A stretch of DNA of 64,000 bases from CBDAUN01 sp965200645 (GCA_965200645.1 CBDAUN010000001.1:186001-250000), one strand, 5' to 3'. Counted from the first letter of the stretch, positions 1 through 9,759 are shown. The notes: generated from the letters alone by a model not told the origin. Numbers and translations are program-made.

Positions 1-278
1 AACAAGCATTTATTTGGCAGGGTCTCAAGCGAACTAGTGTCCGTTGACTTCCACTTCCACGGCACATCGTTGTTGCCGACTACGGCAAAAACCATACTTG
101 ACTTCGGCTGTAACTCATCCAGCACTGTCTGACTGCCAATATCACCCAAATGTGCCACAATGTCACACTCGTCAGTCACTATTTCAGCAATTCTGAAGTC
201 AAGATATCCATGCGTGTCTGCCACCAACCCGACGGTAACTTTGTTTCCAGGCCAGTTGGATAAATCTATAGTGTCCAT
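1..278 (-). CDS. Metallophosphoesterase, C-terminal part beyond window
   Basis: This is the N-terminal 92 or so residues of a gene that runs off the left edge on the minus strand, starting at an ATG at 278-276. The translation has the YfcE/MJ0936-type phosphodiesterase signature: VGLVADTHGYLD near residue 16 (the metal-binding D-x-H), then DIVAHLGDIG, then FAVVGNNDVP (GNxD motif). Such proteins are cytoplasmic dinuclear-metal phosphodiesterases, often of unknown physiological substrate. The remaining His motifs lie outside the window. The family assignment is firm; the substrate cannot be given. Confidence 0.85.
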   Translation of the reverse strand, partial: MDTIDLSNWPGNKVTVGLVADTHGYLDFRIAEIVTDECDIVAHLGDIGSQTVLDELQPKSSMVFAVVGNNDVPWKWKSTDTSSLETLPNKCL

Positions 279-316
279 ATAGATCAATTTAATTGAAGTT
301 TAGGTGTCTTAGCTTA

Positions 317-1177
317 CTAGTTAAGATTCTGTTCTTTTATTTTCTTGCGCTGTGCCAAACGTGCAAGTCGCCGTTCCCGGGCATCGGTGCGGACATCAAT
401 CGTGATAATTCCGAACAACACTTGATTTAGGTATCGCATAGCGAAATCCAGCAACATTTCCTCATCACTGGTCAGATGATGCATTTCATCTTCACTCAGA
501 TCAAACACATCCTGAAAACTTTCAGTTTGAATGAACTCACGAAAACTGTCCAAGTCGTAACTGCACATATCAAACAACTGCATGCTTCTGTCAGTAGGTC
601 GGCCAACGGTTGGCCCGCTTGAGCGCTTGCGCAGTACGATCTCTCGCCAGCGCGAATTCATATCATCGTACTTGTCGACTCCCTGATTGTGTCGATACTC
701 GTCAACTGTTTGCTTTTTCGACTGTTCGTGTCCTCGGCAATGATCTTCCTTGACGACGAAAAAAATATCTTCGACAATCGCTGAGTCTTTCTTCCTCACA
801 CCCATGTTTCCCAAAGCATAGTATCTGCAAGCTGCTGGTCTATCAGCATATACGGTGCAACCTTCTTCGGACAGAAACACGCATTCGGTAGTGCCAGGTT
901 TTGTGTTCAACTTCAGTCCCGGAAGATCGTGATGGTCCATTGCAAACGGCGTGGTGTAGCGGCCGACGAACTCCTTTGACTCCATCTGGAAATAATTCTT
1001 CAACTGCACAATGTCATAAGGGGTAAGCGTGATGTCGATACTCCGGCAACATTCATTGAAACAACTGATTCCCTTAAAGCAATCGAACTGAAATTCACTT
1101 TTAGATGTCAATTCAACCGGTTCAATTGGAACCTTGTAAGGAGGTGCTCCTACAGAATCATTAGAAGTGATCTTCAC
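317..1177 (-). CDS. YkgJ-family cysteine cluster protein
   Basis: The 286-residue product carries a Cys-rich cluster typical of the YkgJ/UPF0153 family (putative Zn- or Fe-chelating domain). It shows CFKGISCFNECCR around residues 33-45 and later CVFLSEEGCTVYADRPAACRYY. These cysteines are spaced as in the family, and the C-terminal half is charged and unrecognised. No catalytic activity is established for the family. The gene sits 38 bases downstream of the minus-strand metallophosphoesterase start, so it is probably upstream of it in the same transcription unit. The Met start lies just upstream of the cluster and gives a normal family length. Confidence 0.8.
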   Translation of the reverse strand: MKITSNDSVGAPPYKVPIEPVELTSKSEFQFDCFKGISCFNECCRSIDITLTPYDIVQLKNYFQMESKEFVGRYTTPFAMDHHDLPGLKLNTKPGTTECVFLSEEGCTVYADRPAACRYYALGNMGVRKKDSAIVEDIFFVVKEDHCRGHEQSKKQTVDEYRHNQGVDKYDDMNSRWREIVLRKRSSGPTVGRPTDRSMQLFDMCSYDLDSFREFIQTESFQDVFDLSEDEMHHLTSDEEMLLDFAMRYLNQVLFGIITIDVRTDARERRLARLAQRKKIKEQNLN

Positions 1178-1345
1178 TATACTTCAAATGGATAAAACTA
1201 ACGGGAAGTGGGAGGTATTAAACCAAAAATAGTGCTCAGTTCACCTACAGTGCAACATTATGGCAAAATAATGTATGTAACTTAGCGAAATATTTTTTTA
1301 TTTATTAGTTTCATCAACTAGCTCCATGGTGTTCTAAAATCGGTA

Positions 1346-2140
1346 ATGACTGCTGTACTCGAGGTGAATAACGTCGTCAAGACGTTTGGTGGACTGACGG
1401 CGGTCGAACATTGCAGTCTACAGATCGAACAAGGCACAATCACTGGACTGATTGGTCCAAATGGGGCAGGTAAAACCACCTTATTTAACATTATCGCCGG
1501 TGAATTTGCCCCCGACTCCGGCACGGTGCGACTCGATGGAGAGGATGTAACGGGGCTGCCTGCCTACCGCATGTTCCAGCGACGTTTGCTCCGAACATTT
1601 CAAATCCCTCACGAATTTTCGCATTTATCAACAACGGAAAATCTAATGATGGTCCCCAGCGGTCAGGGTGGGGAAAACTTATTTAGAGCACTATTTCAGA
1701 GAGCAAAAGTACACAGCGAAGAAGCCGAGCTACAAAAAAAAGCGTTGGATGTCATTGACTTTATCGGTCTTTCACATGTCAAGAACGAATTAGCAGGAAA
1801 TCTATCGGGTGGTCAAAAGAAACTCCTCGAACTTGGCAGAACACTGATGGTGAATGCCAAAATTATTCTGTTGGACGAAATTGGTGCAGGGGTCAATCGG
1901 TCCCTGCTTAATATTCTGGCGCAGAACATTATTGAACTCAACCGCAAACAGCACATGACTTTCGTCATAATCGAGCACAACATGGAATTGATTTCCCGTT
2001 TGTGTCATGTTGTGAATGTACTCGTTGAAGGGAAAGTCATTACTACAGGAACGCCGCAACAGGTTTTGTCCAACCCGCAAGTCGTAGAAGCTTACTTTGG
2101 TGGGGGGAAACTCTCACAATCACCTGGCGAGCAATCCTGA
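1346..2140 (+). CDS. livG: Branched-chain amino acid ABC transporter ATPase LivG
   Basis: This is a 264-residue ATPase subunit of a hydrophobic/polar amino-acid uptake (HAAT) ABC importer on the cytoplasmic face. Walker A GPNGAGKTT is at residues 37-45, the signature LSGGQ at 153-157, and Walker B ends ILLDE at about 178, followed by the H-loop His in IIEHNM. After the Walker B Glu the protein has IGAGVN, where most LivG proteins have PxAGLN, a mild departure. The LivG-type insertion after the Q-loop (RTFQIPHEFSHLSTTENLM) separates it from LivF. It is the first gene of livG-livF-livH-livM, with 2 bases between it and livF. Confidence 0.93.
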   Translation: MTAVLEVNNVVKTFGGLTAVEHCSLQIEQGTITGLIGPNGAGKTTLFNIIAGEFAPDSGTVRLDGEDVTGLPAYRMFQRRLLRTFQIPHEFSHLSTTENLMMVPSGQGGENLFRALFQRAKVHSEEAELQKKALDVIDFIGLSHVKNELAGNLSGGQKKLLELGRTLMVNAKIILLDEIGAGVNRSLLNILAQNIIELNRKQHMTFVIIEHNMELISRLCHVVNVLVEGKVITTGTPQQVLSNPQVVEAYFGGGKLSQSPGEQS

Positions 2141-2142
2141 CA

Positions 2143-2844
2143 ATGCTGATAGAGGCTAAAAACATTGTTGCAGGCTATGGTGGTACCCGAGTACTAAACG
2201 GAGTCAATCTTCAGCTTGAGTCCGGTCGTATCGGAGTAGTCGTAGGCCCAAATGGAGCTGGTAAGACAACAGTACTGAAATCCTTGTTCGGGTTACTTAA
2301 GAATATAAAGGGCAAAGTGCTGTTGCATGACCAAGACATCACCACAGTCGCAACCGACAAGCGAGTTCAACTCGGCATGGCCTATGTTCCGCAAGAAATG
2401 AATGTGTTTCAAAGCTTAACTGTTCACGAAAATCTTGAAATGGGTGCTTACATCAGACGTGATGACATTTCCGAATCACTTGAGCGAATCTACAACCTGT
2501 TTCCGCCATTAAAGGACAAAAGAACAAATCCAGCTGGTGCTCTGTCCGGCGGACAAAGACAAATGGTGGCCATTGGGCGTGCGTTGATGGTGAATCCTGG
2601 CTTGCTACTCCTTGATGAGCCAACTGTTGGGCTTGCCCCGGCTTACGTCAATCTCATCATGGAACAAATAGTCGCAATTCGTGATTCCGGCGTAGGAGTC
2701 TTAATTGTCGAACAAAACGCCAAGTTCGCGCTGGGATTCGCGGATAAAGGATTTATCTTGGTGGGTGGACGTAATCTATTCACTGACTCTGGTGAAAACT
2801 TACTTAACAATCCCGATGTAGCACGCAGTTTTTTAGGCGGTTAG
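2143..2844 (+). CDS. livF: Branched-chain amino acid ABC transporter ATPase LivF
   Basis: This 233-residue protein is the second ATPase of the HAAT importer and presumably pairs with LivG to energise the LivHM channel. It has Walker A GPNGAGKTT at about residues 35-43, the signature LSGGQRQMVAIGRALM, and a canonical Walker B LLLDEPTVGL. The AYVPQEMNVFQSLTV segment is LivF-like. It starts 2 bases after the livG stop, and its own stop overlaps the first possible livH start, which points to translational coupling. Confidence 0.94.
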   Translation: MLIEAKNIVAGYGGTRVLNGVNLQLESGRIGVVVGPNGAGKTTVLKSLFGLLKNIKGKVLLHDQDITTVATDKRVQLGMAYVPQEMNVFQSLTVHENLEMGAYIRRDDISESLERIYNLFPPLKDKRTNPAGALSGGQRQMVAIGRALMVNPGLLLLDEPTVGLAPAYVNLIMEQIVAIRDSGVGVLIVEQNAKFALGFADKGFILVGGRNLFTDSGENLLNNPDVARSFLGG

Positions 2845-2849
2845 TGATT

Positions 2850-3854
2850 GTGAGCGAACTGGTTTTCTTCATCAATAAAGTCATCATCGCCGGGTCAATA
2901 ATAAGCTGCATCTATGCGCTTGGCGCCATTGGAGCTACGCTAGTGTTTGGGATCCTGCGATTCGCTCACTTTGCGCATGGCGACATCATGACTGTCAGCG
3001 CTTTTTTCGCTTTACTGCTCGCTCCCTTATTCGCAAATTTTAGTCCGATCGTTGGTTTGCCAAGTGGCTTTCTGGCCATTCCTCTAACCATCGTTCTCAC
3101 CGCCGTACTGGTAATCTTTCTGGATCGACTCTTCTATAAACCACTTCGAGAACGGGATGCGAAGCCACTCATCATTTTGGTTGCTTCACTTGGTGTGATG
3201 CTAATGCTACAGGGTCTGCTCAGACTGTTTGCGGGTACATCACCAAGGAGTTTCTTTTCAGAGGAAAAAAAGGACATATTCCGTATTGAACTTCCCTTTG
3301 ACTTGACTACCAAAAAGATCATTTTTACAGAACCCCAGGTACTTCTCTGGGTGGCGACGATTGTGGCGGTGATTGTCCTTCACTGGTTTCTTAGCAGAAC
3401 CAGAACCGGTAAGGCGATGAGGGCAATGTCCGACAATACCAGTCTGGCACTTGTCACCGGCATCGATACCAACAAGGTCATTATGACTACTTGGATTATC
3501 GCGGGTGCACTTGCCGCAACAAGCGGTGTTTTACTTTCTTTGGACGTCACGTTTAAACCCGACTTAAGCTTTCAACTGCTAATTCCCATTTTTGCTGCCA
3601 CCATTGTAGGCGGGATTGGCAAACCCTATGGAGCAATCGCAGGCGGGATGATTGTGGGATTTTCCGAATCACTGGCAGTATTTAACTGGTCGATTTTGTT
3701 TCGACCGATCACTCCTTATTTGCCCGAATTCATCGAAATTCCGTCCAGACTCACACTCGTACCAACTGAATACAAGATTGTTGTTCCCTTTGTAATTCTT
3801 GTTGCGGTACTAATCTGGCGGCCTACCGGAATCTTTCAGGGGCGAGTTATATGA
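2850..3854 (+). CDS. livH: Branched-chain amino acid ABC permease LivH
   Basis: This is an inner-membrane permease of the HAAT family with many hydrophobic helices. The family motif region FGILRFAHFAHGDIMTVSAFFA sits near residue 35-55, and the cytoplasmic EAA-like loop follows RTRTGKAMRAMSDNTSLALVTGI. Two GTG starts are available. The one at 2844 overlaps the livF stop, while the one at 2850 has better spacing (9 bases) from an upstream AGGCGG, so 2850 is preferred. It overlaps livM by ATGA at the 3' end. The length (about 334 residues) is slightly above average for LivH. Confidence 0.9.
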   Translation: MSELVFFINKVIIAGSIISCIYALGAIGATLVFGILRFAHFAHGDIMTVSAFFALLLAPLFANFSPIVGLPSGFLAIPLTIVLTAVLVIFLDRLFYKPLRERDAKPLIILVASLGVMLMLQGLLRLFAGTSPRSFFSEEKKDIFRIELPFDLTTKKIIFTEPQVLLWVATIVAVIVLHWFLSRTRTGKAMRAMSDNTSLALVTGIDTNKVIMTTWIIAGALAATSGVLLSLDVTFKPDLSFQLLIPIFAATIVGGIGKPYGAIAGGMIVGFSESLAVFNWSILFRPITPYLPEFIEIPSRLTLVPTEYKIVVPFVILVAVLIWRPTGIFQGRVI

Positions 3855-5119
3855 TGAAGCACTTAAAGAGCGAACTTTTTCTACATGCCCTGCTTGCAAC
3901 GGCAGTTGTTGCGGTGTTTTTTGTGTTTGGCATGGCCTATGGATTGCGAATGCTGGTGGAAGCAGGCTGTTATGCAATCATTGCCCTTGGCCTGACGATA
4001 CAGGTTGGCTACGCAGGCCTGTATAACGCTGGTGTGATGGGATTTATCGCCATTGGTGGCTTCATGGTGGTACTGGTGAGTTTTCCGGTGAACGAAGACT
4101 TCTGGAACTCCGAAGGACCAAGTGCCTTGGCTGGCTTGGCATTTCAAGTTGCCGTGACTGTATTAATCGTCGTTGCAATCAGCCAGTTACACCGACTAGG
4201 TATTACCAAGCGCCTGACAACTATCCTGACAGTCAGCGCGATTGTTATTGGATTTTTGATGTTTAACGATGCACTGTATCCGGTCGCTCGGATGATCGAG
4301 TCCGAAGCGGGTTACATCGGAGGCTTCAATCTACCGGTTGGGTTAGGCTGGCTTGCCGGTGGACTGCTAGCTGCTGTAGTCGGTTATGGCATTGGTAAGA
4401 TTTGTTTAGGTCTCCGAAGCGACTACCTGGCCATCGCAACTTTGGGAATTGCGGGAATTATTGTTGCCATTTTGAAGAACGCAGATTGGCTAACTCGAGG
4501 AACTCTTACAGTCTCGCCACTTCCTTGGCCAGTTCCAACACCAAATGATGTCGGGTTCATCGCTGCTCGTGCGGCTTACCTTTCTTTAACAGCTGTATTG
4601 ATTGCAATCATCTTCTTCTTACTACAACGCGCCTATCACGCACCTTGGGGACGCATGATGCGGGCCATTCGAGACAATGAAGTTGCAGCGGCTGCAATGG
4701 GTAAAGATGTTAATGCAAGACGCTTAGAAATTTTTGTGATTGGATCATTCTTGATCGGGGTTGGAGGTGCTGCATTGGTTACCTTCGTTCGAATCTTTGA
4801 CCCCGCGGGATTTCAACCGCTTCATCATACATTTTTGGTCTGGGTGATGGTCATTATTGGTGGTGCCGGAAGTAATATCGGTGCAATATTTGGTGCAGTA
4901 GCAATTTACATCATCTGGACTATGTCGGAACCATTGGCGCTGTTTATCTTTCAAAACATTGAAACCTTTGGACGCTTGTGGTTTGGCTGGGAACCGCCAG
5001 CAGACTTAATCAGTCGGGCATTGCAGATGCGAGTTTTTGTTATTGGCTTAACCATTACTCTAGCACTTAGATTTATCCCTAAGGGAATGATCCCGGAAAA
5101 AGTCAGAAGAGTCGATTGA
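3851..5119 (+). CDS. livM: Branched-chain amino acid ABC permease LivM
   Basis: This 422-residue polytopic membrane protein is the second permease of the importer. The family region YAIIALGLTIQVGYAGLYNAGVMGF lies near residues 40-65, and the cytoplasmic coupling loop GRMMRAIRDNEVAAAAMGKDV near 270-290. It is longer than typical LivM, with extra transmembrane material between about residues 80 and 160. The ATG at 3851 overlaps the livH stop by four bases. A strong hairpin follows 25 bases after the stop. The binding protein is encoded convergently just beyond it, not in the operon. Confidence 0.92.
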   Translation: MMKHLKSELFLHALLATAVVAVFFVFGMAYGLRMLVEAGCYAIIALGLTIQVGYAGLYNAGVMGFIAIGGFMVVLVSFPVNEDFWNSEGPSALAGLAFQVAVTVLIVVAISQLHRLGITKRLTTILTVSAIVIGFLMFNDALYPVARMIESEAGYIGGFNLPVGLGWLAGGLLAAVVGYGIGKICLGLRSDYLAIATLGIAGIIVAILKNADWLTRGTLTVSPLPWPVPTPNDVGFIAARAAYLSLTAVLIAIIFFLLQRAYHAPWGRMMRAIRDNEVAAAAMGKDVNARRLEIFVIGSFLIGVGGAALVTFVRIFDPAGFQPLHHTFLVWVMVIIGGAGSNIGAIFGAVAIYIIWTMSEPLALFIFQNIETFGRLWFGWEPPADLISRALQMRVFVIGLTITLALRFIPKGMIPEKVRRVD

Positions 5120-5138
5120 AGATTCAATAGCGGTAAAC

Positions 5139-5173
5139 AAAAAAAGGCGCCGCTATGGTAAGCGGCGCCTCTA
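5139..5173. terminator. Bidirectional rho-independent terminator
   Basis: A perfect 10-bp stem (5145-5154 paired with 5161-5170, AGGCGCCGCT) with a 6-base loop lies between convergent livM and the binding-protein gene. On the minus strand it is followed by seven T residues (complement of 5139-5145), so it is a canonical terminator for the binding-protein gene. On the plus strand the tail is only weakly T-rich. It probably serves both. Confidence 0.85.
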
Positions 5174-5196
5174 GTTAACCTTAATTTATATCGAAT

Positions 5197-6414
5197 TTAC
5201 ATAATCGGGCCTTGATTGACCAACTGACCGCCGGTAACAACAAAGTATTCGAATACGCCAGCGACATCTCCGTTTTCATCAAAGTCGTGCCCGCCTGCAG
5301 CGCCTTCATAGTTGACATCCACACCTTCCAGAATCAACCCTCGAGCCTTTGCCCACTCACCGGGATAGATCACTTCACCCGGAGGATTTGCTACTTCTGT
5401 CAAGGCTGCTGAAATTCCGTCAGTAGTCCCGCCGGTCTTCAACAGAGCTAAAGCCAACAAAAATGCAGCGTCGTAGGAATTCGCTACAAAAACTCCGGCA
5501 GCATCAAATTCTGTGCCTGCCGTGGTTTCCTCGTACATCATTTTGCCCTTACCACCTGCCGAACCAGGCAGGGTAATAATCATACCTTCAATTGCTGCGT
5601 CATCGCCAATTCCTGCGACTAGCGATTCTGCCGCCATTCCATCACCACCGACAAATCTTGAGAAGTCGCCGCCTTCAAGTGCCTGGCGAATGATTGTTTG
5701 TCCAGAACCATCAGCATAACCCAACACCACTAAAACATCCGCACCGCTGGAAGCCAAAGAACCAAGTTCAGCTCTGTAGTCTGCCTTGCCATCTTCATGA
5801 GCCTCGTTGGCAGCAACGTTGCCGCCCATTGACGAGTAGGCTCCCGACAACGAATCCGCAAATCCCTTTCCATAATCATTATTCACATAGGTAATCGCTA
5901 TTTCGTTGATGTCTTTAGCCAGAAGCAACTTTGCCAATACCTGCCCCTGATATGCATCGGAAGGTGCGGTTCTAAATACCAAACCGTTGTCATCAAGGGT
6001 TGTAATTGCAGGACTGGTTGAAGCCGGTGAAATCATGGCAACTCCACCTGGGATCGCAGCATTATTGGCCGCTGAAATAGTAGAACCGGAACACAGTGCT
6101 CCAACGATTCCGACAACACCTGTGGTATTCACAAGTCTATCTGCAGCATTTGCTGCCGCGGTAGCATCAGTACAGGTCGTGTCACCTGAAGTTATAACGA
6201 GCGTTTTACCGTCCCCCATGCCTCCTTGGTCATTAACTTGTTGAACAGCGAATGCTGCACCGTCAAATATCACCGGTGTGAGGGATTCAATGGGCCCTGT
6301 AAAACCGCCCAAAAAGCCAATATTAACTTCGTGTTCATCAGCCTGCAATGCACCGGGTATCAATGCAAAACTGGCCAGGGTTGCATACACTATTTTCTTT
6401 ATGTTTAGTTCCAT
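5197..6414 (-). CDS. HAAT-family periplasmic amino-acid-binding protein
   Basis: This is a Leu/Ile/Val-type periplasmic receptor (type I fold) of 405 residues. The N terminus has a signal peptide: basic KK, then a hydrophobic stretch, ending in ALQA before DEHEVNIGFLGG. Domain hallmarks include IGFLGGFTGPIE, VVGIVGALCSGST and PASTSPAIT. A consensus GGAGGA (complement of 6422-6427) sits 7 bases ahead of the ATG at 6414; an upstream in-frame ATG overlaps that ribosome site and is rejected. The gene is convergent with livGFHM and should deliver substrate to it. The mature protein is very acidic. The ligand may be a branched-chain or other polar amino acid; the sequence does not decide. Confidence 0.9.
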   Translation of the reverse strand: MELNIKKIVYATLASFALIPGALQADEHEVNIGFLGGFTGPIESLTPVIFDGAAFAVQQVNDQGGMGDGKTLVITSGDTTCTDATAAANAADRLVNTTGVVGIVGALCSGSTISAANNAAIPGGVAMISPASTSPAITTLDDNGLVFRTAPSDAYQGQVLAKLLLAKDINEIAITYVNNDYGKGFADSLSGAYSSMGGNVAANEAHEDGKADYRAELGSLASSGADVLVVLGYADGSGQTIIRQALEGGDFSRFVGGDGMAAESLVAGIGDDAAIEGMIITLPGSAGGKGKMMYEETTAGTEFDAAGVFVANSYDAAFLLALALLKTGGTTDGISAALTEVANPPGEVIYPGEWAKARGLILEGVDVNYEGAAGGHDFDENGDVAGVFEYFVVTGGQLVNQGPIM

Positions 6415-6551
6415 GGTTAATTCCTCCACATAAATTAATGGTTCGCAACAATCGAATTAAATCTCGAGAGTTAGCGAAGTACTACTTCATTAGTGCAACA
6501 ATATACCCTTTGAAACACCCCAACTTCGCACAATTTGTGTTGATGTTAAAG

Positions 6552-7361
6552 TCATTCAAATTGTTTTTCGCGCCATCGTATTGCCGCGGTTAATCCTACG
6601 CTCCTTTGGATTTCGGAAAATTTCCGATAACTCTCTGTTTCAGACGCCTCCATGACTGTGCCTGTTTCGACACCGTATTGGACGGCCTCCTTAAATCCAG
6701 CAATTTCTGCAACTCGATTCATTGTTGCCTTGGTCAGCTGCAGTGCTTCTAGGTCTACTGTGGCTACCCGCTTGGCATAACGCATCGTTTGTTCTTCAAG
6801 TTCTGCATCATCAAATACCTTATTGACCAAACCGATTCGCAAGGCTTCCTGCGCATCAATCATGTCACCGGAATATAGCAACTCCCGTGCTCGACGTACG
6901 CCAGTAAGATAGGGCATTACGTATACCGGTGGTGTAGCAGAAAAGCGTATTTCTGGCTCGCCGAATTTAGCAGTTTCGGATGCATAAGTGATACAGCACA
7001 TCATGGACAATTCACAACTCCCTGCAAGGCAGTAACCACGCACCATTGCAATGACTGGTTTGGAACAATTCCAAGGACCAAACTCAAACGCAACGCAATC
7101 CATAAGCATCTTGCGAACGCCAACGGGACTCTTCTCGCCATACAGATTTCGCCAATCGACCGATAAATCGTAGCCGGCGCCAAAGTGGTTACCCACCCCA
7201 CTCAAAACAATCACGCGAATTCCGTCATCGGTGTCCGCATCTCGAAACGCCGAGGACAACTGCGACATCAGTTCCGGATTGATTGAATTGCGCTTTTCCG
7301 GTCGATTTACTCTAAAGTGAGCAACCTTATCGATTTGTTCAATGACAAGCACTTCTGCCAT
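6552..7361 (-). CDS. Enoyl-CoA hydratase/isomerase (crotonase) family protein
   Basis: This 269-residue crotonase-fold protein has the oxyanion-hole segment NHFGAGYDLS near residue 57-66. The second conserved block is VRGYCLAGSCELSMMC, with the Glu expected for hydratase chemistry, followed by AKFGEPEIRF. The length is standard. It could act in fatty-acid or amino-acid-derived acyl-CoA degradation, but the crotonase family is broad and the specific reaction is not determined. It lies 16 bases downstream of argE on the same strand. Its last residues are WREKQFE, close to other crotonases. Confidence 0.85.
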   Translation of the reverse strand: MAEVLVIEQIDKVAHFRVNRPEKRNSINPELMSQLSSAFRDADTDDGIRVIVLSGVGNHFGAGYDLSVDWRNLYGEKSPVGVRKMLMDCVAFEFGPWNCSKPVIAMVRGYCLAGSCELSMMCCITYASETAKFGEPEIRFSATPPVYVMPYLTGVRRARELLYSGDMIDAQEALRIGLVNKVFDDAELEEQTMRYAKRVATVDLEALQLTKATMNRVAEIAGFKEAVQYGVETGTVMEASETESYRKFSEIQRSVGLTAAIRWREKQFE

Positions 7362-7377
7362 CGCTGATAATTTGTAT

Positions 7378-8532
7378 TTAGTTGAGTTTGTTTAGCAGGT
7401 CATCAATCAACGTTTCACAACGACTGATCTGACTGATTTCGATGAACTCATTCGGTCGATGTGCCTGGTCAATGTGACCTGGGCCGCACACGACTGAAGG
7501 GATTCCAATTTGTTCGAACAGCCCGGCCTCGGTGCCGAAACTGACGTAGTGAGTGTCTGTTGTATCCGTCAACTCCAATGCCAACTGAATTAAGTCTTCG
7601 TCACTCGTACTTAAGTGGGGGAACTGAGAGATTTCTTCCCATTCAATGCGACATTTTGGGTCTACTGCCTGCATCTCCGGCAGAATTTCGGAGTCAACAA
7701 ACTCCTGTAAAGAGTTCCATATTTTCTCCGGGTCATCTTCCGGCATATTGCGAACCTCTGCTTCAAATTCACACAACTGAGGAACGATGTTCAATGCCAC
7801 ACCGCCGAGAATCTTGCCAGTATGAATGGTTGTGTAGGGTGGATCAAACCCAGGATTATGTGGGCCTTCATCTCGGCGCTTTCGCGCCTCACGCTTCAAC
7901 CAGGCCACCATTTCCGCGGCCGCTTCAACTGCATTGACGCCGCGATGGGTTAATCCAGAATGACTTTCTCGACCATGAATTGTGCAACGACGAGAAATCT
8001 TTCCTTTATGTGAGCGAACCACTTTCAATCCAGTTGGTTCTCCAATGAGACAGGAACGAGGTTTCACCGGACGGTCCTTCAGTTCAGCAAGTAAAGTGCG
8101 TACGCCAATACACCCTACTTCTTCATCATAAGAAAATGCAAAATGGATCGGCGTATTTAGATTCATGTCCTTGATTTTGTTGACTTTAGCCAAACAAATT
8201 GCAATGAAACTCTTCATGTCGGAGGTGCCGCGGCCATACAGTTTTTTCTCCGACCGTTCAACCTTGTATGGGTCGGTATCCCAATTCTGTCCGTCTACCG
8301 GCACCACATCAGTGTGACCCGAAAGTAAGATTCCGCCACGATCCTTAGCGCCGATAGTGGCATACAAATTCGCCTTGCGACGGTCGGCGTTATGGACCAA
8401 CTCCGATTCAATTCCATGTTCATCCAAGTAACCTTGGATAAATTCAATCAACTCAAGATTGGAGTTTCGGCTGGTCGTATCAAAACTGATAAGTTTCTCA
8501 ACGAGGTCAAGGCTTTGTGGTTGTTTTTGCAT
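7378..8532 (-). CDS. argE: Acetylornithine deacetylase-like M20 peptidase
   Basis: This is a 384-residue M20 metallohydrolase matching ArgE in length. Metal ligands are visible in LLSGHTDVVP (His, Asp), GRGTSDMKSF (Asp), SYDEEVGCIG (catalytic Glu and metal Glu), LIGEPTGLKV and the C-terminal GPGHIDQAHRPNE. ArgE hydrolyses N-acetylornithine to ornithine in the cytoplasm. Because the same window encodes a LysW-type carrier pathway without a LysK hydrolase, a role on carrier-bound ornithine or lysine is an alternative, but the sequence is ArgE-like and that is only inference. An AT-rich, gene-free stretch of about 195 bases separates it from the divergent AI-2E gene. Confidence 0.82.
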   Translation of the reverse strand: MQKQPQSLDLVEKLISFDTTSRNSNLELIEFIQGYLDEHGIESELVHNADRRKANLYATIGAKDRGGILLSGHTDVVPVDGQNWDTDPYKVERSEKKLYGRGTSDMKSFIAICLAKVNKIKDMNLNTPIHFAFSYDEEVGCIGVRTLLAELKDRPVKPRSCLIGEPTGLKVVRSHKGKISRRCTIHGRESHSGLTHRGVNAVEAAAEMVAWLKREARKRRDEGPHNPGFDPPYTTIHTGKILGGVALNIVPQLCEFEAEVRNMPEDDPEKIWNSLQEFVDSEILPEMQAVDPKCRIEWEEISQFPHLSTSDEDLIQLALELTDTTDTHYVSFGTEAGLFEQIGIPSVVCGPGHIDQAHRPNEFIEISQISRCETLIDDLLNKLN

Positions 8533-8727
8533 ATTTCTCTCGGTGTCAACAACTCATACTCAAGGATTTAGAGTGTTGCGATTAGACTGAGGTGTAACAG
8601 TCAATATAAATCAACGTGGTATAAAATTCTGAGACTACTCGCACCTTAATTTCAACAATTTCTACATTTTAAAGTATAGCGAATAACAGTGATCCAACAA
8701 GCATTGAATTAGCAACTCACCGCACCG

Positions 8728-9759
8728 ATGTCTGAGAAGAATAACCTTGTAAATGTGATGTTGATCACGGCTTCATTTGTGATTATTGTCGCCGGAATGA
8801 AAACGGCTTCGGACATTTTGGTGCCGATTTTGCTTTCGTTATTTATTGCTACCATCAGTGCTCCTCCACTGCTATGGCTAAAGAATAAGGGGTTGCCAAC
8901 CTTTGTGGCTCTATTGATCGTTATTGCCGTAATTTCCGGTGTTGGTATGCTGTTGGTTAGCTTGGTTGGTGCTTCGTTGTCGCAGTTTCAAGAACTTCTT
9001 CCTACTTATCAAGTCAAGCTGAATGAGTTCTATGTAAAAATCATCTCATTTTTTGATCAACAGTTTGGATCCTCGCTAGAACTCTCGGACATTCCCGGCA
9101 TTTTGGATCCAGGTGCCATCGCCTCAACCCTCGGTAAGGCAGTGAATCAAATTGGTGGGGTGATCACCAATACATTGTTAATTTTCCTTACTGTGGTTTT
9201 TCTACTGTTAGAAGTATCGACCTTAAGAGAAAAGTTGAACACCATATTTGCAACTACATCCGATTCTATCGACAGACTTGGACACTTGAAAGTTAATGTT
9301 CAGCGTTATCTTACAATAAAGACGGGAACCAGCCTGGCAACAGGGGTTTTGGTTTGGATCCTACTGCGTGTGTTTGGAGTTGACTTTGCAATCTTGTGGG
9401 CCCTGCTGGCGTTTTTACTGAACTATGTACCCAATATCGGGTCAATTATTGCGGCCTTTCCAGCTGTCTTACTCACTGTACTGCAGTTCGGTCCGTTTAC
9501 CGCTTTGTGGGTAGCTGTCGGCTATATCGCCATCAACGTAATTATCGGTTCAATCATTGAACCACGGATTGCAGGGAGGCAACTCGGACTTTCAGCTTTG
9601 GTGGTATTTTTGTCTTTGGTGTTTTGGGGATGGGTGCTGGGACCGGTTGGCATGTTTCTTTCAATCCCCTTAACCATGATCGCCAGGTTGATCGCAGAAA
9701 GTTACGACAATACTCGCTGGATTGCCATATTGATGAGTGACAGTTCAGACAACGCATGA
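8728..9759 (+). CDS. AI-2E/PerM-family transporter
   Basis: This is a 343-residue polytopic inner-membrane protein of the AI-2E transporter (TqsA/PerM, formerly UPF0118) family. It has hydrophobic helices at residues 8-70 and 145-165 and a C-terminal cluster. The family signatures are the region around LLAFLLNYVPNIGSIIAAFPA and the block NVIIGSIIEPRIAGRQLGLSALVVFLSLVFWGW (in pieces). Members export small molecules or protons; the substrate is unknown here. No clear operon partner exists; ptrB starts 46 bases downstream. Confidence 0.88.
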   Translation: MSEKNNLVNVMLITASFVIIVAGMKTASDILVPILLSLFIATISAPPLLWLKNKGLPTFVALLIVIAVISGVGMLLVSLVGASLSQFQELLPTYQVKLNEFYVKIISFFDQQFGSSLELSDIPGILDPGAIASTLGKAVNQIGGVITNTLLIFLTVVFLLLEVSTLREKLNTIFATTSDSIDRLGHLKVNVQRYLTIKTGTSLATGVLVWILLRVFGVDFAILWALLAFLLNYVPNIGSIIAAFPAVLLTVLQFGPFTALWVAVGYIAINVIIGSIIEPRIAGRQLGLSALVVFLSLVFWGWVLGPVGMFLSIPLTMIARLIAESYDNTRWIAILMSDSSDNA